Positions 56,224-64,000 of a stretch of 64,000 bases of DNA are shown one piece after another. The DNA is from Bacteroidaceae bacterium (GTDB lineage: Bacteria; Bacteroidota; Bacteroidia; Bacteroidales; Bacteroidaceae): positions 575,679 to 639,678 of the forward strand of contig CABIVS010000002.1 of NCBI GenBank assembly GCA_902362375.1. Direction: 5' to 3'. The notes under the pieces were generated by a model. That model was not told where the DNA came from, made no database searches, and worked only from the letters and a program-made list of their open reading frames with translations. Position numbers and translations under genes: made by a program. How positions within the stretch are numbered: position 1 is the first letter of the stretch; each line of letters opens with the position of its first letter.

Positions 56224-56579
56224 TAAATGACTTTTCTTGTTGATTGAACATAAGCTATTGCTTCATTCATAATTTCTGCTCGTGACCTACTCTTGTTATC
56301 TTGCATCCACTCATCAATTTCAGATTTGAGGAACATGATACGTTTCCCCTTCTTATGGAATGGTATTTGTTTATTGCTTGTCCAACAATAGATTGTGTGT
56401 TCAACTGGATGGGTAGGGAGATACTCACTCAATTCGGAAACACTAAGCCATTCCAATCCCTTATCGGGCTGAATTTGAGTCATTAGTGTGGAAAACTTTT
56501 CTTCTAAAATCTCCAGCTTGTTTATTACTAATGACAATGCTGATGGCAAGTCATTAAAACTCAATATTTGCTTTTCCAT
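56223..56579 (-). CDS. Excisionase-type helix-turn-helix protein
   Basis: 118 residues. A short coiled N-terminus then an HTH_17/excisionase-like domain (LEWLSVSELSEYLPTHPVEHTIYCWTSNKQIPFHKKGKRIMF, about residues 43-85). In Bacteroidales elements such proteins act as excision factors or regulators. Its start is preceded by the second 37-bp repeat. Confidence 0.7.
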   Translation of the reverse strand: MEKQILSFNDLPSALSLVINKLEILEEKFSTLMTQIQPDKGLEWLSVSELSEYLPTHPVEHTIYCWTSNKQIPFHKKGKRIMFLKSEIDEWMQDNKSRSRAEIMNEAIAYVQSTRKVI

Positions 56580-56591
56580 ATCAATATATGT

Positions 56592-56628
56592 GTGGCAAGT
56601 TGGTTAGGCTTGCCGTTACCTTGTTATT
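56592..56628. repeat. 37-bp hairpin repeat, copy 2
   Basis: Differs from copy 1 by a single A/G. Lies between the gene ending at 56627 and the HTH gene. Confidence 0.65.
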
Positions 56629-56857
56629 AATATCCTTTCTTCGTCTGCCTTGTATTGGCGACAAAAGACTTGTTGCTGCCTGTGAGACTGATAGAGCCGC
56701 AATTAACAAACTCTCCGTCGGAATAGACTCTGTACTTCTGTCCGCTTACCTCATGCTTCTGTTTGATGCGCTCTCGCATCCACTTCTTGGCTGCGGTCAA
56801 TGAGCAAAAGGTCTCGCTCTCCTTGGTCGTCTCGTCATATACGATGCACTGGGTCAT
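56627..56857 (-). CDS. Small hypothetical protein
   Basis: 76 residues from ATG 56857; an ATG at 56878 adds 7 residues and overlaps the upstream gene. Basic helix KKWMRERIKQKHEVSG in the middle. Unknown. Confidence 0.45.
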   Translation of the reverse strand: MTQCIVYDETTKESETFCSLTAAKKWMRERIKQKHEVSGQKYRVYSDGEFVNCGSISLTGSNKSFVANTRQTKKGY

Positions 56858-56865
56858 ACATGCTC

Positions 56866-57420
56866 CTACTTCATCCATGCACCTATACTCGACGTGACAT
56901 AGTCCAACTGACCGCCAAATATGTCGCTTGGCTCTATGTCGTATTGTCCATCCCTCACTTCCTTGTCCTCTCCAAGAAGCGACAAGTTTCCGTCGGCATC
57001 CAAACGTGCTGCGTCTATGACGATGTCACGAGGCTCGTCAAAGAGATAACCTGCCACGATGGGCTGCTCTCCCTCGAAATGCACCTCAAAGCCTCCGTCC
57101 ACCTCCGTGCCGTACTTGCGAAGAGCCGCTTTCAGCTCGTCCTGCTCCCGGTGCTGCAATGCCTGGAGTTGTCCGTGGATAGTGAGGTCTTGCAGTTCTG
57201 CCTCTCGTTTGGTGTGGGTTGCCTCGCCGGTCTTGCAGTCGATGTCATACTTGTGGTAAACCACTGGGATATGGTCTGCCGATGTGACAAGCCATGTGAT
57301 GTTGTTCACTGAGAAGCCCTGTCTGGTGAGGAACTCCTCGATGTCTGAGCCGAGAAGGTGGTCGGCTACGTCAAGATACTCGATGCGTGCGTCAGCATCA
57401 TGCAGGATGATAATCTTCAT
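56866..57420 (-). CDS. Hypothetical protein
   Basis: 184 residues from ATG 57420. Starts MKIIILHDADARIEYLDVADHLL, with alternating strands and an acidic C-terminal half. No family recognised. Confidence 0.55.
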   Translation of the reverse strand: MKIIILHDADARIEYLDVADHLLGSDIEEFLTRQGFSVNNITWLVTSADHIPVVYHKYDIDCKTGEATHTKREAELQDLTIHGQLQALQHREQDELKAALRKYGTEVDGGFEVHFEGEQPIVAGYLFDEPRDIVIDAARLDADGNLSLLGEDKEVRDGQYDIEPSDIFGGQLDYVTSSIGAWMK

Positions 57421-57724
57421 TGCCTTTCTATTTTTAGTGATACAAATAAGTTTGTCGCCCATGTCGCTGGACTTGTTTAACTACGTTGAAGAAACTTACG
57501 CTCAGCATAGTGAATAAATTCCCTCTGCGTTCGCTTAACCGTTTCTTTCTCTTCCCTCCTTTCGAGACCTTTCAGCCTGTGGAGGGATATTTTCTGCTCC
57601 CACAAGCCGCAAGAAAAGACATAAAGACAAATTATGTGTGAAGAATACTCTTTTCCGAGGAAAAGGAAGATTGTTCACAGTCACAAGACCTCAAGCAGAA
57701 TTTGACGATTGTCTCAGACGCGGC

Positions 57725-57732
57725 TAACTTTG
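57725..57732 (+). promoter_or_regulatory. Orphan -7 box (TAACTTTG)
   Basis: Plus-strand box with no coding gene downstream; it would transcribe the hairpin repeat units that begin about 110 bp on. Confidence 0.45.
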
Positions 57733-57841
57733 CAGGAAATATGCCTACCACTGCGCTGATTGGAAGAAGATTATTGATATTGGCTGCAAGAGGAATGATG
57801 TGTTATATATAAAGAGGTAAGAAGAAAGATTGAAACAGTAA

Positions 57842-58084
57842 GGGTGGGCAGTGAAGTGTTTGCAGGTCTGCTGTACCGACATAAAGCGAGTGTGTTGGCT
57901 GACCGGGATGCAAGTCATCAAAGCTTCAGCCTTGATAGCTTGTAGCACGGACAGACAATTCTCTCGCGTCGGTACTTCGGCATACTGTCAGCTTTGGCTA
58001 ATAGCAACGTGTTGCCATCAGCCAAGGATGTCTGTATGACGACAGACCATGTAACGCTTCGCAAAGGCGTGGGGCAAAGCAGTA
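57842..58084 (+). repeat. Hairpin-bearing repeat unit A (candidate ncRNA)
   Basis: Starts GGGTGGGCAGTGAAG, ends GGCGTGGGGCAAAGC. Contains the hairpin TTGGCT..GCAA..TTGC..AGCCAA at 57994-58025, and a CAAG/CTTG plus ATCAA/TTGAT hairpin near 57910-57943. Aligns along most of its length with unit C. In one frame parts look weakly protein-like but with an in-frame stop; non-triplet indels between units argue against coding. Confidence 0.5.
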
Positions 58085-58318
58085 TAATTTAGAAGTAGAT
58101 AGTAACGTATATCAGGCAAGAAGAGACAGTTGCGCAACGGACAAATCGGGCACTCCTGTCAGCATGACAAATGTGCCTTGTCCTTGCCGCAGGACACTGA
58201 GGCAGATTGGACGTAGCAGACATGTCTGCCACATTCAATATGCCTGAGTGGACAAGAACTGCCTCTTGTATAGCAGAAGAGAAATTGTAAAACAGTTGAT
58301 TAGTGGTAAAGGTGGTAT

Positions 58319-58503
58319 GGGTGGGCAGAATGGCATTACACGGACATTGCCGAAGCCCGATAATGGGACAGCCAGACAGCAATAAAGGCAGTTATCAGAA
58401 GTGTCAGTTTCTGATAGTGACATTGTTGGCTGCCTGTCACATGGGATTCGTGCGGTGTCCGTACAGTAATGCCGTTCTGAAGGTGTGGGGCGAAGCGATA
58501 CAA
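58319..58503 (+). repeat. Hairpin-bearing repeat unit B (divergent)
   Basis: Shares the GGGTGGGCAG opening, a TATCAGAA/TTCTGATA hairpin, TTGGCTGCC, and the GGTGTGGGGCGAAGC ending. It is more diverged than A and C. ORF-like stretches here are not supported. Confidence 0.35.
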
Positions 58504-58540
58504 CGCACTTGGACGAAACCACCGCTTATAACAGAAAATA

Positions 58541-58565
58541 TTTTGCAGTCAAAGAGAAGAAGAAT
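58541..58565 (+). repeat. Short repeat TTTTGCAGTCAAAG, copy 1
   Basis: Purine-rich extension follows. Other copies at 62321, 63471 and inverted at 63664-63692. Confidence 0.5.
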
Positions 58566-58579
58566 AGTAAAGCAGGTGT

Positions 58580-58830
58580 GGGTGGGTAGTGAAGCTGTCG
58601 CAAGATTGACGGTCTGAATATCAAGGCGAGTGGATAGCCAGTAAAGGACACAATTATCAGAAGCCTCGGCTTCGGCATCTTGTGGCATAGATGGCAGTCC
58701 TCTCGCGTTCAGACCTTGGCATACTGTCTTTCTTGGCTAATAGCGACTTTGTCGCCATCAGCCGGGAATATCTGTATGCCAACCATCTTGGTGACGTTTC
58801 GCAAATGGTGAGGGACGAAGTGGTTAGAAT
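58580..58830 (+). repeat. Hairpin-bearing repeat unit C (candidate ncRNA)
   Basis: Aligns with unit A: same opening, shared TCTCGCGT block, and hairpin TTGGCT..GCGA..TCGC..AGCCGG at 58733-58765. Compared with A, an A-T pair in the stem is G-C here and two outer pairs become G-T, so pairing is kept while sequence changes. Confidence 0.5.
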
Positions 58831-58972
58831 AAAGGAAGACGGCGTTGCCGTTATGGTTAATAAATGCACATGGTTGTTATTAGAGAAGATTATCACACGC
58901 TATAACAGCAGATTGATGTCCCTGAGCAAAACAAAAGCGACCCGAAGGTCGCCTTGTTATGGAGAGGAAAGG

Positions 58973-59359
58973 CTATTTCTTGCCTTTCTTGGTTGCTGGC
59001 TTGGCCGGCTCTTCCGCAGGAGTCTCCTCCTTGTCGGGACACTCGTAGAACTTGGTTGCAACCATGATGATTCTGGAGTGCTTCACGCCATCCTTGTCTG
59101 TCCACTCCTCTGGCTTGAAGAAACCCTCGACGGTGAGCAACGTGCCCTTGGTGAGCTTGTCGAATGATTCGGTGTGCTCGTTCTTGCGCCATGCCTCCAT
59201 ATTCATGAAAGCCGATACGCGGTTGGTTTCCTCGCCGTTCTTCTCCTGACGGCCTACTGCCAATGAGAAGCGTGCTACGCTGGCGTTTGCGAACTGACGG
59301 ATTTCTGCATCCTTACCTACGAAACCTGAAACTGTGAAGTTGTTCTCGATCTTTTTCAT
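58973..59359 (-). CDS. Second single-stranded DNA-binding protein
   Basis: 128 residues. OB fold with FTVSGFVGKDAEIRQF, SVARFSLAVGRQE and KLTKGTLLTVEGFF; a Lys/Ala/Pro tail lacking the acidic tip of the first SSB, so it probably does not recruit the same partners. The two SSBs are only distantly similar. Confidence 0.8.
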   Translation of the reverse strand: MKKIENNFTVSGFVGKDAEIRQFANASVARFSLAVGRQEKNGEETNRVSAFMNMEAWRKNEHTESFDKLTKGTLLTVEGFFKPEEWTDKDGVKHSRIIMVATKFYECPDKEETPAEEPAKPATKKGKK

Positions 59360-59565
59360 TTTGAATTGAATTTAAAAGTGAAACTTAATTTTTACATGCA
59401 TTCAAAAGCAGGGATGTGGCACCATGTGGGAAGCACCATGAAAATCGTTCGCAATACTCTTTTTGTCGTTGGCGGTAAGGGAGAAAAAGGAAGATTACGC
59501 ACTATTTTATTGGTCACAGCGATAGCGGCCACACAAGAAGGAGGAAGTCCTTCGCAGCATCACGC

Positions 59566-59573
59566 TACCTTTG
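59566..59573 (+). promoter_or_regulatory. Orphan -7 box (TACCTTTG)
   Basis: Plus strand, about 207 bp upstream of the minus-strand SSB start and 88 bp before the intron; could drive the transcript into which the intron is inserted. Confidence 0.4.
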
Positions 59574-60142
59574 CATGGTAATTGCGACATGAAGTCGTAC
59601 AGATAATTGTTCTTTGAAACTAATGAACCTCTTATTCCGTTAAGAGTAGCCTACCGAAGCGTGCGTAGTTGGCAACGACTGGGTGCGAAGCCTTCGGGAC
59701 AATATGGCGAGGTCTTGAACATCACAAGACGCAGCTGTTAGGCTGACTGACAAGGACAACGTAAAGTAACCGCCGTTACCAACCATCGTGACAAAGAATT
59801 GGCTCACGGATGTTTATGAGCCATGCCAAAACGGCAAGTGGATAGGTTGGCTATGTTTATCTAATAGCCACACGGATGTCGCTCCACCGGTGGATAGGCG
59901 GGTCCTAAATCAGTCGAAGTTATCCGTACGGAACATGGTAAGCCTATAGGTCTCCTCATCTCATTATGGGAACAGGTAAGTCAATCGCAAGAGCAACCGA
60001 ACGGCTTGTAGGTAAATGACGATGGAGAAAGCGAATGCCCCTCTGTAATGGCGGGGATAGGGGTTGGGACATCACCCCACGCGAAAGCGGGCAGACTTCC
60101 ATCAGGTAATTCGCTACGAAATGAAATGTAGAACTTGTGTAA

Positions 60143-61645
60143 ATGAAGAAACGACAATTGGACGAGGCGCAAGCCAAGTGTGCATCCTCAGCCGCACTGA
60201 CCGCATGGCAGACCATCAACTGGGTGTCGTGTGAGAAGGAGGTACGCAAGCTGCAAGTCAGAATAGTAGAGGCTCTAAAGGCAAACCGCATTGGAAAGGT
60301 GAAATCTCTCCAACGCATCTTGATTAGCTCGTTCTCCGCCAAGGCATTGGCAGTGAGACGCGTGACATCAAACTCGGGCGGTAGCACTGCTGGGGTTGAC
60401 AAGGAAACCTGGCTCACTCCCATAAGACGCTACAAAGCCATCAGCTCTTTGACAACGAGGGGTTACAAGCCAAAGCCTCTTCGCCGTGTCTTCATCCCGA
60501 AGAAAAACGGCAAGATGCGCCCGCTCGGAATCCCTACCATCAAGGACAGGGCTATGCAAGCCCTCTTCCTAATGGCACTTGAACCCATAGCAGAGACACT
60601 TGCCGACGGCAACTCCTATGGTTTTCGCAAATACCGCTCATGTGCGGATGCGACAGACCAGATATACAAGTGCCTTCACAAGAAGACCTCGGCTCAATGG
60701 GTGCTTGAGGGTGACATAAAGGGATGCTTCGACCATATCAGCCACGAATGGTTGCTTGACAATGTCATAATCGACAAGGAAATGCTCCGCAAGTGGCTTA
60801 AGGCGGGAGTGATAGAAAAGAATGTGTTCCACATGACCGACGAGGGGACACCCCAAGGCGGAATAATCTCCCCGACATTGGCGAACATCACACTTGATGG
60901 GATGGAAGCATTGGTAGCCAAACACTCAACCCGAAGGGACAACGGCAAGACCTACTCCAACAAGGTAAACCTCGTACGCTACGCAGACGACTTCATCGTC
61001 ACTGGCGATACGAAGGAGGTACTTGAAGAGATAAAGTCAGAGCTAATCGTATTCCTAAAGGACAGAGGTTTGGAACTCTCAGAGGAAAAGACGCTGATAA
61101 CACATATCAAGGATGGTTTTGACTTCCTCGGTTTCAACATACGGAAATATGGCAACGGCATGTTGCTGATTAAACCGAGCAAGAAGAATCAGAAGAAGTT
61201 TGCGGAGTCGACACATGAAGTAATATACAAAATGCGCTCAGCCAAGCAGACGGATGTAATTGGCAAACTCAACCCCAAGATAAGCGGTTGGGCGAACTAT
61301 TACAGATATGTGTCCTCGAAGGAGGTGTTCTCCAAGCTCGACCACATAATCTTCCTCCAACTGAGGAGATGGTCGATAAGAAGACACCATGACAAGTCGT
61401 TGAAGTGGATAGAGAAGAAGTATTGGCAACACGACGGGAAACGTGGATGGATATTTGGAACAAAGGGCAAGGATAAGAAAGGCAAGGAGAAAATCTATCG
61501 CCTTATCCAACTGACCCACACACCGATACTCCGCTACACGAAGATAAGGTCGAAAGCCAATCCGTTTGACCCACGATACGACGAATACTTCAAGCAACGG
61601 CAAGAAACAAAAAGCCGTACACGCCCGCTCAAATGCAGTGCATGA
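60143..61645 (+). CDS. ltrA: Group II intron reverse transcriptase/maturase
   Basis: 500 residues. RT motifs: RPLGIPTIKDRAMQ, YGFRKYRSC, LEGDIKGCFDHISH, TPQGGIISPTLANI and the catalytic YADD near residue 280, then the maturase (X) domain with GWANYYRYVSS. No HNH endonuclease motif is seen after X, so mobility would rely on other primers. It helps the intron splice and reinsert. Confidence 0.93.
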   Translation: MKKRQLDEAQAKCASSAALTAWQTINWVSCEKEVRKLQVRIVEALKANRIGKVKSLQRILISSFSAKALAVRRVTSNSGGSTAGVDKETWLTPIRRYKAISSLTTRGYKPKPLRRVFIPKKNGKMRPLGIPTIKDRAMQALFLMALEPIAETLADGNSYGFRKYRSCADATDQIYKCLHKKTSAQWVLEGDIKGCFDHISHEWLLDNVIIDKEMLRKWLKAGVIEKNVFHMTDEGTPQGGIISPTLANITLDGMEALVAKHSTRRDNGKTYSNKVNLVRYADDFIVTGDTKEVLEEIKSELIVFLKDRGLELSEEKTLITHIKDGFDFLGFNIRKYGNGMLLIKPSKKNQKKFAESTHEVIYKMRSAKQTDVIGKLNPKISGWANYYRYVSSKEVFSKLDHIIFLQLRRWSIRRHHDKSLKWIEKKYWQHDGKRGWIFGTKGKDKKGKEKIYRLIQLTHTPILRYTKIRSKANPFDPRYDEYFKQRQETKSRTRPLKCSA

Positions 61646-61696
61646 CAGCACACAGAGCCGATTATTTAGAACGAGAGATAATTAAAAGAATTACAC

Positions 61697-61730
61697 GAGC
61701 CGTGTGCGGTGAAAGTCGCATGCACGGTTC
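61697..61730 (+). ncRNA. Group II intron domain V
   Basis: 34 nt hairpin starting GAGCCGTGTGCGG with a GAAA loop and ending GCACGGTTC; contains the AGC catalytic triad. Diagnostic of group II introns. Confidence 0.9.
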
Positions 61731-61967
61731 TTGAAGGGGAAAGCGGGGGAAACCCCGCAGACCTACTTAGAAAATAAGTGGCTTTCAAATAGCTCAATTC
61801 AGAAAAAGACGGGGCCAAACAATGGAACAAAGGTTGTAAGCAAGGAGGCAATCCGTATGCAACAGACAGGGGCACTGCTATGGCTGTATGCCTGGAGAAA
61901 CGAAGCGGGAAATCCGACCTTACAGCTGTATCATCAGAAGAGTGAGGAGCATGAACACTGATGCACG

Positions 61968-62114
61968 ATGAACGACAAGCCTAAGGGTCAGCTTAGCAAT
62001 AGAGGCATCAAGCCAAAAGAGGACAGACATCAGAGGATTGGCGATAGCACTGTCATCATGCTAAGACCAAGTTCTGTGTCCGACAAGGAAGAGTCGCAAA
62101 AGACAGACGAGTAA
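61968..62114 (+). CDS. Possible 48-residue protein
   Basis: ATG 61968, charged and helical, no recognised family and no ribosome-site evidence; may be chance. Confidence 0.2.
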   Translation: MNDKPKGQLSNRGIKPKEDRHQRIGDSTVIMLRPSSVSDKEESQKTDE

Positions 62115-62320
62115 AACCAAAAGGCGAAATGACCATTCCTATAACAAGGTACAGAGACGCTTAAAACGGCGAAGGGACTTTGGCGACGTATCGCTATACA
62201 GGTGTCGAAGCATCGCTTCTATAACAGGACTGGAGCAAGTGAGCAAACCGCACAACTTGCTCCCAAGGTATTTCAGTTACAACAGCCATAACCTCATTGG
62301 AGGATTGTCCTAAAAGAGTT

Positions 62321-62353
62321 TTTGCAGTCAAAGGAAGAAAGAGTCTGCAAGCC
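62321..62353 (+). repeat. Short repeat TTTTGCAGTCAAAG, copy 2
   Basis: Followed by GAAGAAAGAGTC; matches 63471 for about 28 of 33 bases. Confidence 0.55.
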
Positions 62354-62378
62354 ACATAGCCAACAGACTCTCTCCTGA

Positions 62379-62561
62379 TTATTCACAGATGACAACATCA
62401 TCCTTGTACTCCGTCACTTCCTTGCCGTTGATGAGCTGGACAATGACCTCACAACCCAAGTCCTCGACAATCGTTCCCTCTGTCTGACCTCTTCGGGGAT
62501 AAAGCAAGGTGCAGAAACACCCTACAACGCCGTCCAACTGCTCCATGTCTATCGTTGCCAT
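62379..62561 (-). CDS. Small hypothetical protein
   Basis: 60 residues, acidic, strand-rich (VGCFCTLLYPRRGQTEGTIVEDLG). 15 bp after the next gene on the same strand. No family recognised. Confidence 0.5.
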   Translation of the reverse strand: MATIDMEQLDGVVGCFCTLLYPRRGQTEGTIVEDLGCEVIVQLINGKEVTEYKDDVVICE

Positions 62562-62576
62562 ATCCGTTCCTCCTTG

Positions 62577-63161
62577 TTAGCCGAATGTGATTGGATTGAT
62601 GCAGAAATTCGTGTCCTCTGCCTCATACTCGTATTCATTGATGAAGTCAATCATCTTCTGTTCGCTTCTTCCGTCCTGTGAGACACCAGTCTTCTCACAC
62701 CACAACTTGATAGCATCACCAAAGGTGGAGTAAGCACCCTCACAATCCTCAAAGAGTTCTCCGTATGCAGTGACGTAGCACTCTTCGGGGAAGAAGTCGT
62801 TCTCATCGTGCGTATAGAAGATGTCGCAACCTGGCTCAACCTCTCGCCAACTGATTGAAAGTTCATCGCCAAGTGCCTTGTTCACCTCCTCAAAGAACAA
62901 GTCGCATGAAGACCAAGCACTTTCGGTGTCAAAGGACAAGAGGGCATAATCGTCTTCCACGTTCTCCTCATACTCTGCCCAATAGATGTGTCCTCTCACC
63001 GAGATGCCTTTCTTCTCGTAGTCAATGCCATAGTGTTCTGCCAAGAGATACAGATACACATTATTACTGTTCACCTCCAACTCTTGGAGTGTGTTCCAAA
63101 GGTCTGCCACGGCTTTGCGTGAGCCTGTCACCTTGTACTGAGTGTCGCAAATGTTAGCCAT
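62577..63161 (-). CDS. Acidic hypothetical protein (YubB-like?)
   Basis: 194 residues, strongly acidic, beginning MANICDTQYKVTGSRKAV, in the style of DUF1281/YubB plasmid proteins. An alternating strand pattern continues to the end. Function unknown; family call uncertain. Pairs with the small gene at 62379. Confidence 0.5.
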   Translation of the reverse strand: MANICDTQYKVTGSRKAVADLWNTLQELEVNSNNVYLYLLAEHYGIDYEKKGISVRGHIYWAEYEENVEDDYALLSFDTESAWSSCDLFFEEVNKALGDELSISWREVEPGCDIFYTHDENDFFPEECYVTAYGELFEDCEGAYSTFGDAIKLWCEKTGVSQDGRSEQKMIDFINEYEYEAEDTNFCINPITFG

Positions 63162-63470
63162 AAGATAAAATTTTTATTTTCTTCCCTTATGTAGAACCAA
63201 CTACCATCGGGATTGATTAAAGAATTATGTTGCCCCAAAAGGTGTTATGGCTCATCAATGCAAGGTTTTGCCGTCAAATACTACCTCTGCCACAATCAGA
63301 GCGTGGAGATTTCACGGACAAACCACAGGCACCGACCTTGCAGGATGAACGCCATGACAGGTACCTTTGCAACACAATTCTTATCAAAGCCCGATGGGGT
63401 GGTACATGGCAGACTGCATGGTACAGCAGTGTGAAGTGACGTTATAGGTGGAGATAAGGCTATAAGAGGT

Positions 63471-63503
63471 TTTTGCAGTCAAAGGAGAAAAGAGTCCACA
63501 AAG
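63471..63503 (+). repeat. Short repeat TTTTGCAGTCAAAG, copy 3
   Basis: Directly before the large palindrome. Confidence 0.5.
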
Positions 63504-63531
63504 TGCAGTATCTACAGGACAAAAACACTTT

Positions 63532-63578
63532 AGTTTACCTTGGTTAGCTCTTATATATATGCTAACCTAAAGTAAACT
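63532..63578. repeat. Large imperfect palindrome
   Basis: Left arm AGTTTACCTTGGTTAGC and right arm GCTAACCTAAAGTAAACT pair at 14 bases around 3-4 unmatched central ones, with a TA-rich 12-nt loop. Could be a replication, recombination or regulator binding site. Confidence 0.6.
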
Positions 63579-63663
63579 GTATATATGTCCGTCTAAAACC
63601 CGAAAACCGTACGGGTCAGCTTACGTCAGAAACAGAAGTATAGAACCATAGAAGTGGTTCAAG

Positions 63664-63692
63664 AAGTCTTTCTTCCTTTGACTGCAAAATAT
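63664..63692 (-). repeat. Short repeat TTTTGCAGTCAAAG, inverted copy
   Basis: Reverse-strand copy, extended to ATATTTTGCAGTCAAAGG; abuts the TATCTTTG box at 63693. Confidence 0.5.
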
Positions 63693-64000
63693 TATCTTTG
63701 CACGAATCATAATTGCCCTGTAGGATTTAATATAATTTAACACTCTTTGTTGAATGCAAGGAAGAACAGCTTCAATATGCTGAATATCAGTAGTATAACA
63801 TTGTGTTAACCCTTAATCTGTAGAAAAGGATGTTATCATACAAAGTAATGTCCATTTGTACTTTTTCTATATGGTTTTATACTTACATTTGCATATCATT
63901 TGTATCTTGATAACAGTAACTAACTGATTATCAATATACTTTATATTTGAGGAAGTGAAATAAAATCGCTGAATAAGACGATTGAAATAATAGAAAAGGG

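Larger units (their letters stand above)
59661..61766 (+). mobile_element. Group II intron
   Basis: Starts with the canonical GTGCG at 59661 and ends near ACCTAC at 61766, about 2.1 kb, with an internal reverse transcriptase gene. The 480 nt before the ORF are rich in short helices, as expected of domains I-III. Domain V and a domain VI hairpin (GCGGGG/CCCCGC with an A near the 3' side) are present. It lies in a non-coding stretch, not in a recognisable gene. Confidence 0.85.
61767..62378. other. Downstream exon and non-coding stretch
   Basis: No supported long gene. A 48-codon frame at 61968-62114 (MNDKPKGQLSNRGI...) has coding-like composition but no support. The TTTTTGCAGTCAAAG repeat is at 62321. 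Several in-frame stops suggest decayed sequence. Confidence 0.4.
63162..64000. other. Non-coding end of window
   Basis: No supported gene. Holds orphan plus-strand -7 boxes TACCTTTG (63362-63369) and TATCTTTG (63693-63700), repeat copies at 63471 and 63664 (inverted), and the palindrome at 63532-63578. AT-rich toward the right edge, where a gene may start beyond the window. Confidence 0.4.

Noticed and set aside
58303..58617. 104-codon plus-strand frame in unit B
   Set aside because: Runs across two repeat units; no ribosome site or matching frame in units A and C.
58691..59167. 158-codon plus-strand frame
   Set aside because: Its first part is repeat unit C, where the homologous unit A has a shifted frame and stop; its second part is antisense to ssb.
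60143..61645. Retron or diversity-generating retroelement
   Set aside because: The RT is of maturase type with domain X, and GTGCG start plus domain V show a group II intron; no template/variable repeat pair seen.
63227..63439. Short plus-strand frames near the right edge
   Set aside because: Overlapping frames with no conserved features; the region looks regulatory.

Overview
The window reads as a composite mobile element of a gut- or oral-type Bacteroidales bacterium (Bacteroides, Parabacteroides or Prevotella/Segatella). The reasons are the Bacteroidetes -7 promoter box (TAnnTTTG) in front of many genes, a tet(Q) operon with its short leader peptide, IS1380-family insertion sequences, a Bacteroidetes-type tyrosine integrase, and families typical of Bacteroidales mobile DNA (DUF4099, ArdC, MobV relaxase, toprim proteins). 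No tRNA, rRNA or CRISPR array was seen.

Layout. 0-1.8 kb: the end of a phage-type lysozyme gene and a tyrosine integrase. 1.8-9.6 kb: an AT-rich resistance segment between IS1380-family copies, holding a Gram-positive-looking cluster (Mef macrolide efflux, nucleotidyltransferase, SAM methyltransferase, HD protein), a broken transposase and a broken DUF1016 nuclease gene. 9.6-18.1 kb: tet(Q) with its attenuator, a gene in which the N-terminus of the sensor kinase RteA is fused to a GNAT acetyltransferase, and a complete RND efflux operon (adaptor, pump, outer-membrane factor). 18.2-21.5 kb: debris (a frameshifted unknown gene, a glmS 3' fragment), a small membrane gene, and an ImmA/IrrE peptidase plus PIN-like (DUF4411) pair flanked by a 36-bp direct repeat. 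21.6-38.7 kb: a long, mostly plus-strand run of replication, envelope and anti-restriction genes: M23 and GH73/M23 hydrolases, DUF4099, a toprim primase-like protein, a PH-like membrane protein, two secreted paralogues, large unknowns, an ArdC-MutS_I fusion, an OB-fold protein and ArdC. 38.8-47.9 kb: small accessory genes, an AAA ATPase, an OmpA-like porin, a MobV relaxase with an oriT-like inverted repeat, and a minus-strand membrane/lipoprotein operon. 48.0-50.1 kb: an operator-controlled three-gene unit (degenerate serine recombinase with HTH, DUF3800, BECR-like nuclease). 50.2-54.0 kb: thioredoxin, DUF6155, DUF4186, small wHTH proteins, a SLOG protein and a phosphoribosyltransferase. 54.4-57.4 kb: ParA, an RHH partner, TAGTA-rich repeats, SSB and an excisionase-like HTH. 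57.4-64 kb: largely non-coding, with degenerate hairpin-bearing repeats, a second SSB, a group II intron with its reverse transcriptase, two small genes and a large imperfect palindrome.

How it works together. ParA/RHH, two SSBs, the primase-like protein, ArdC proteins, relaxase and integrase together give maintenance, transfer and establishment of a large mobilisable or integrative element. No VirB4- or VirD4-type ATPase is visible here, so transfer probably needs genes outside the window or a helper. The resistance load was acquired stepwise by IS-mediated rearrangement. The least understood parts are the 21.6-38.7 kb envelope/DNA module, the 48-50 kb nuclease unit, and the hairpin repeats at 57.8-58.9 kb.
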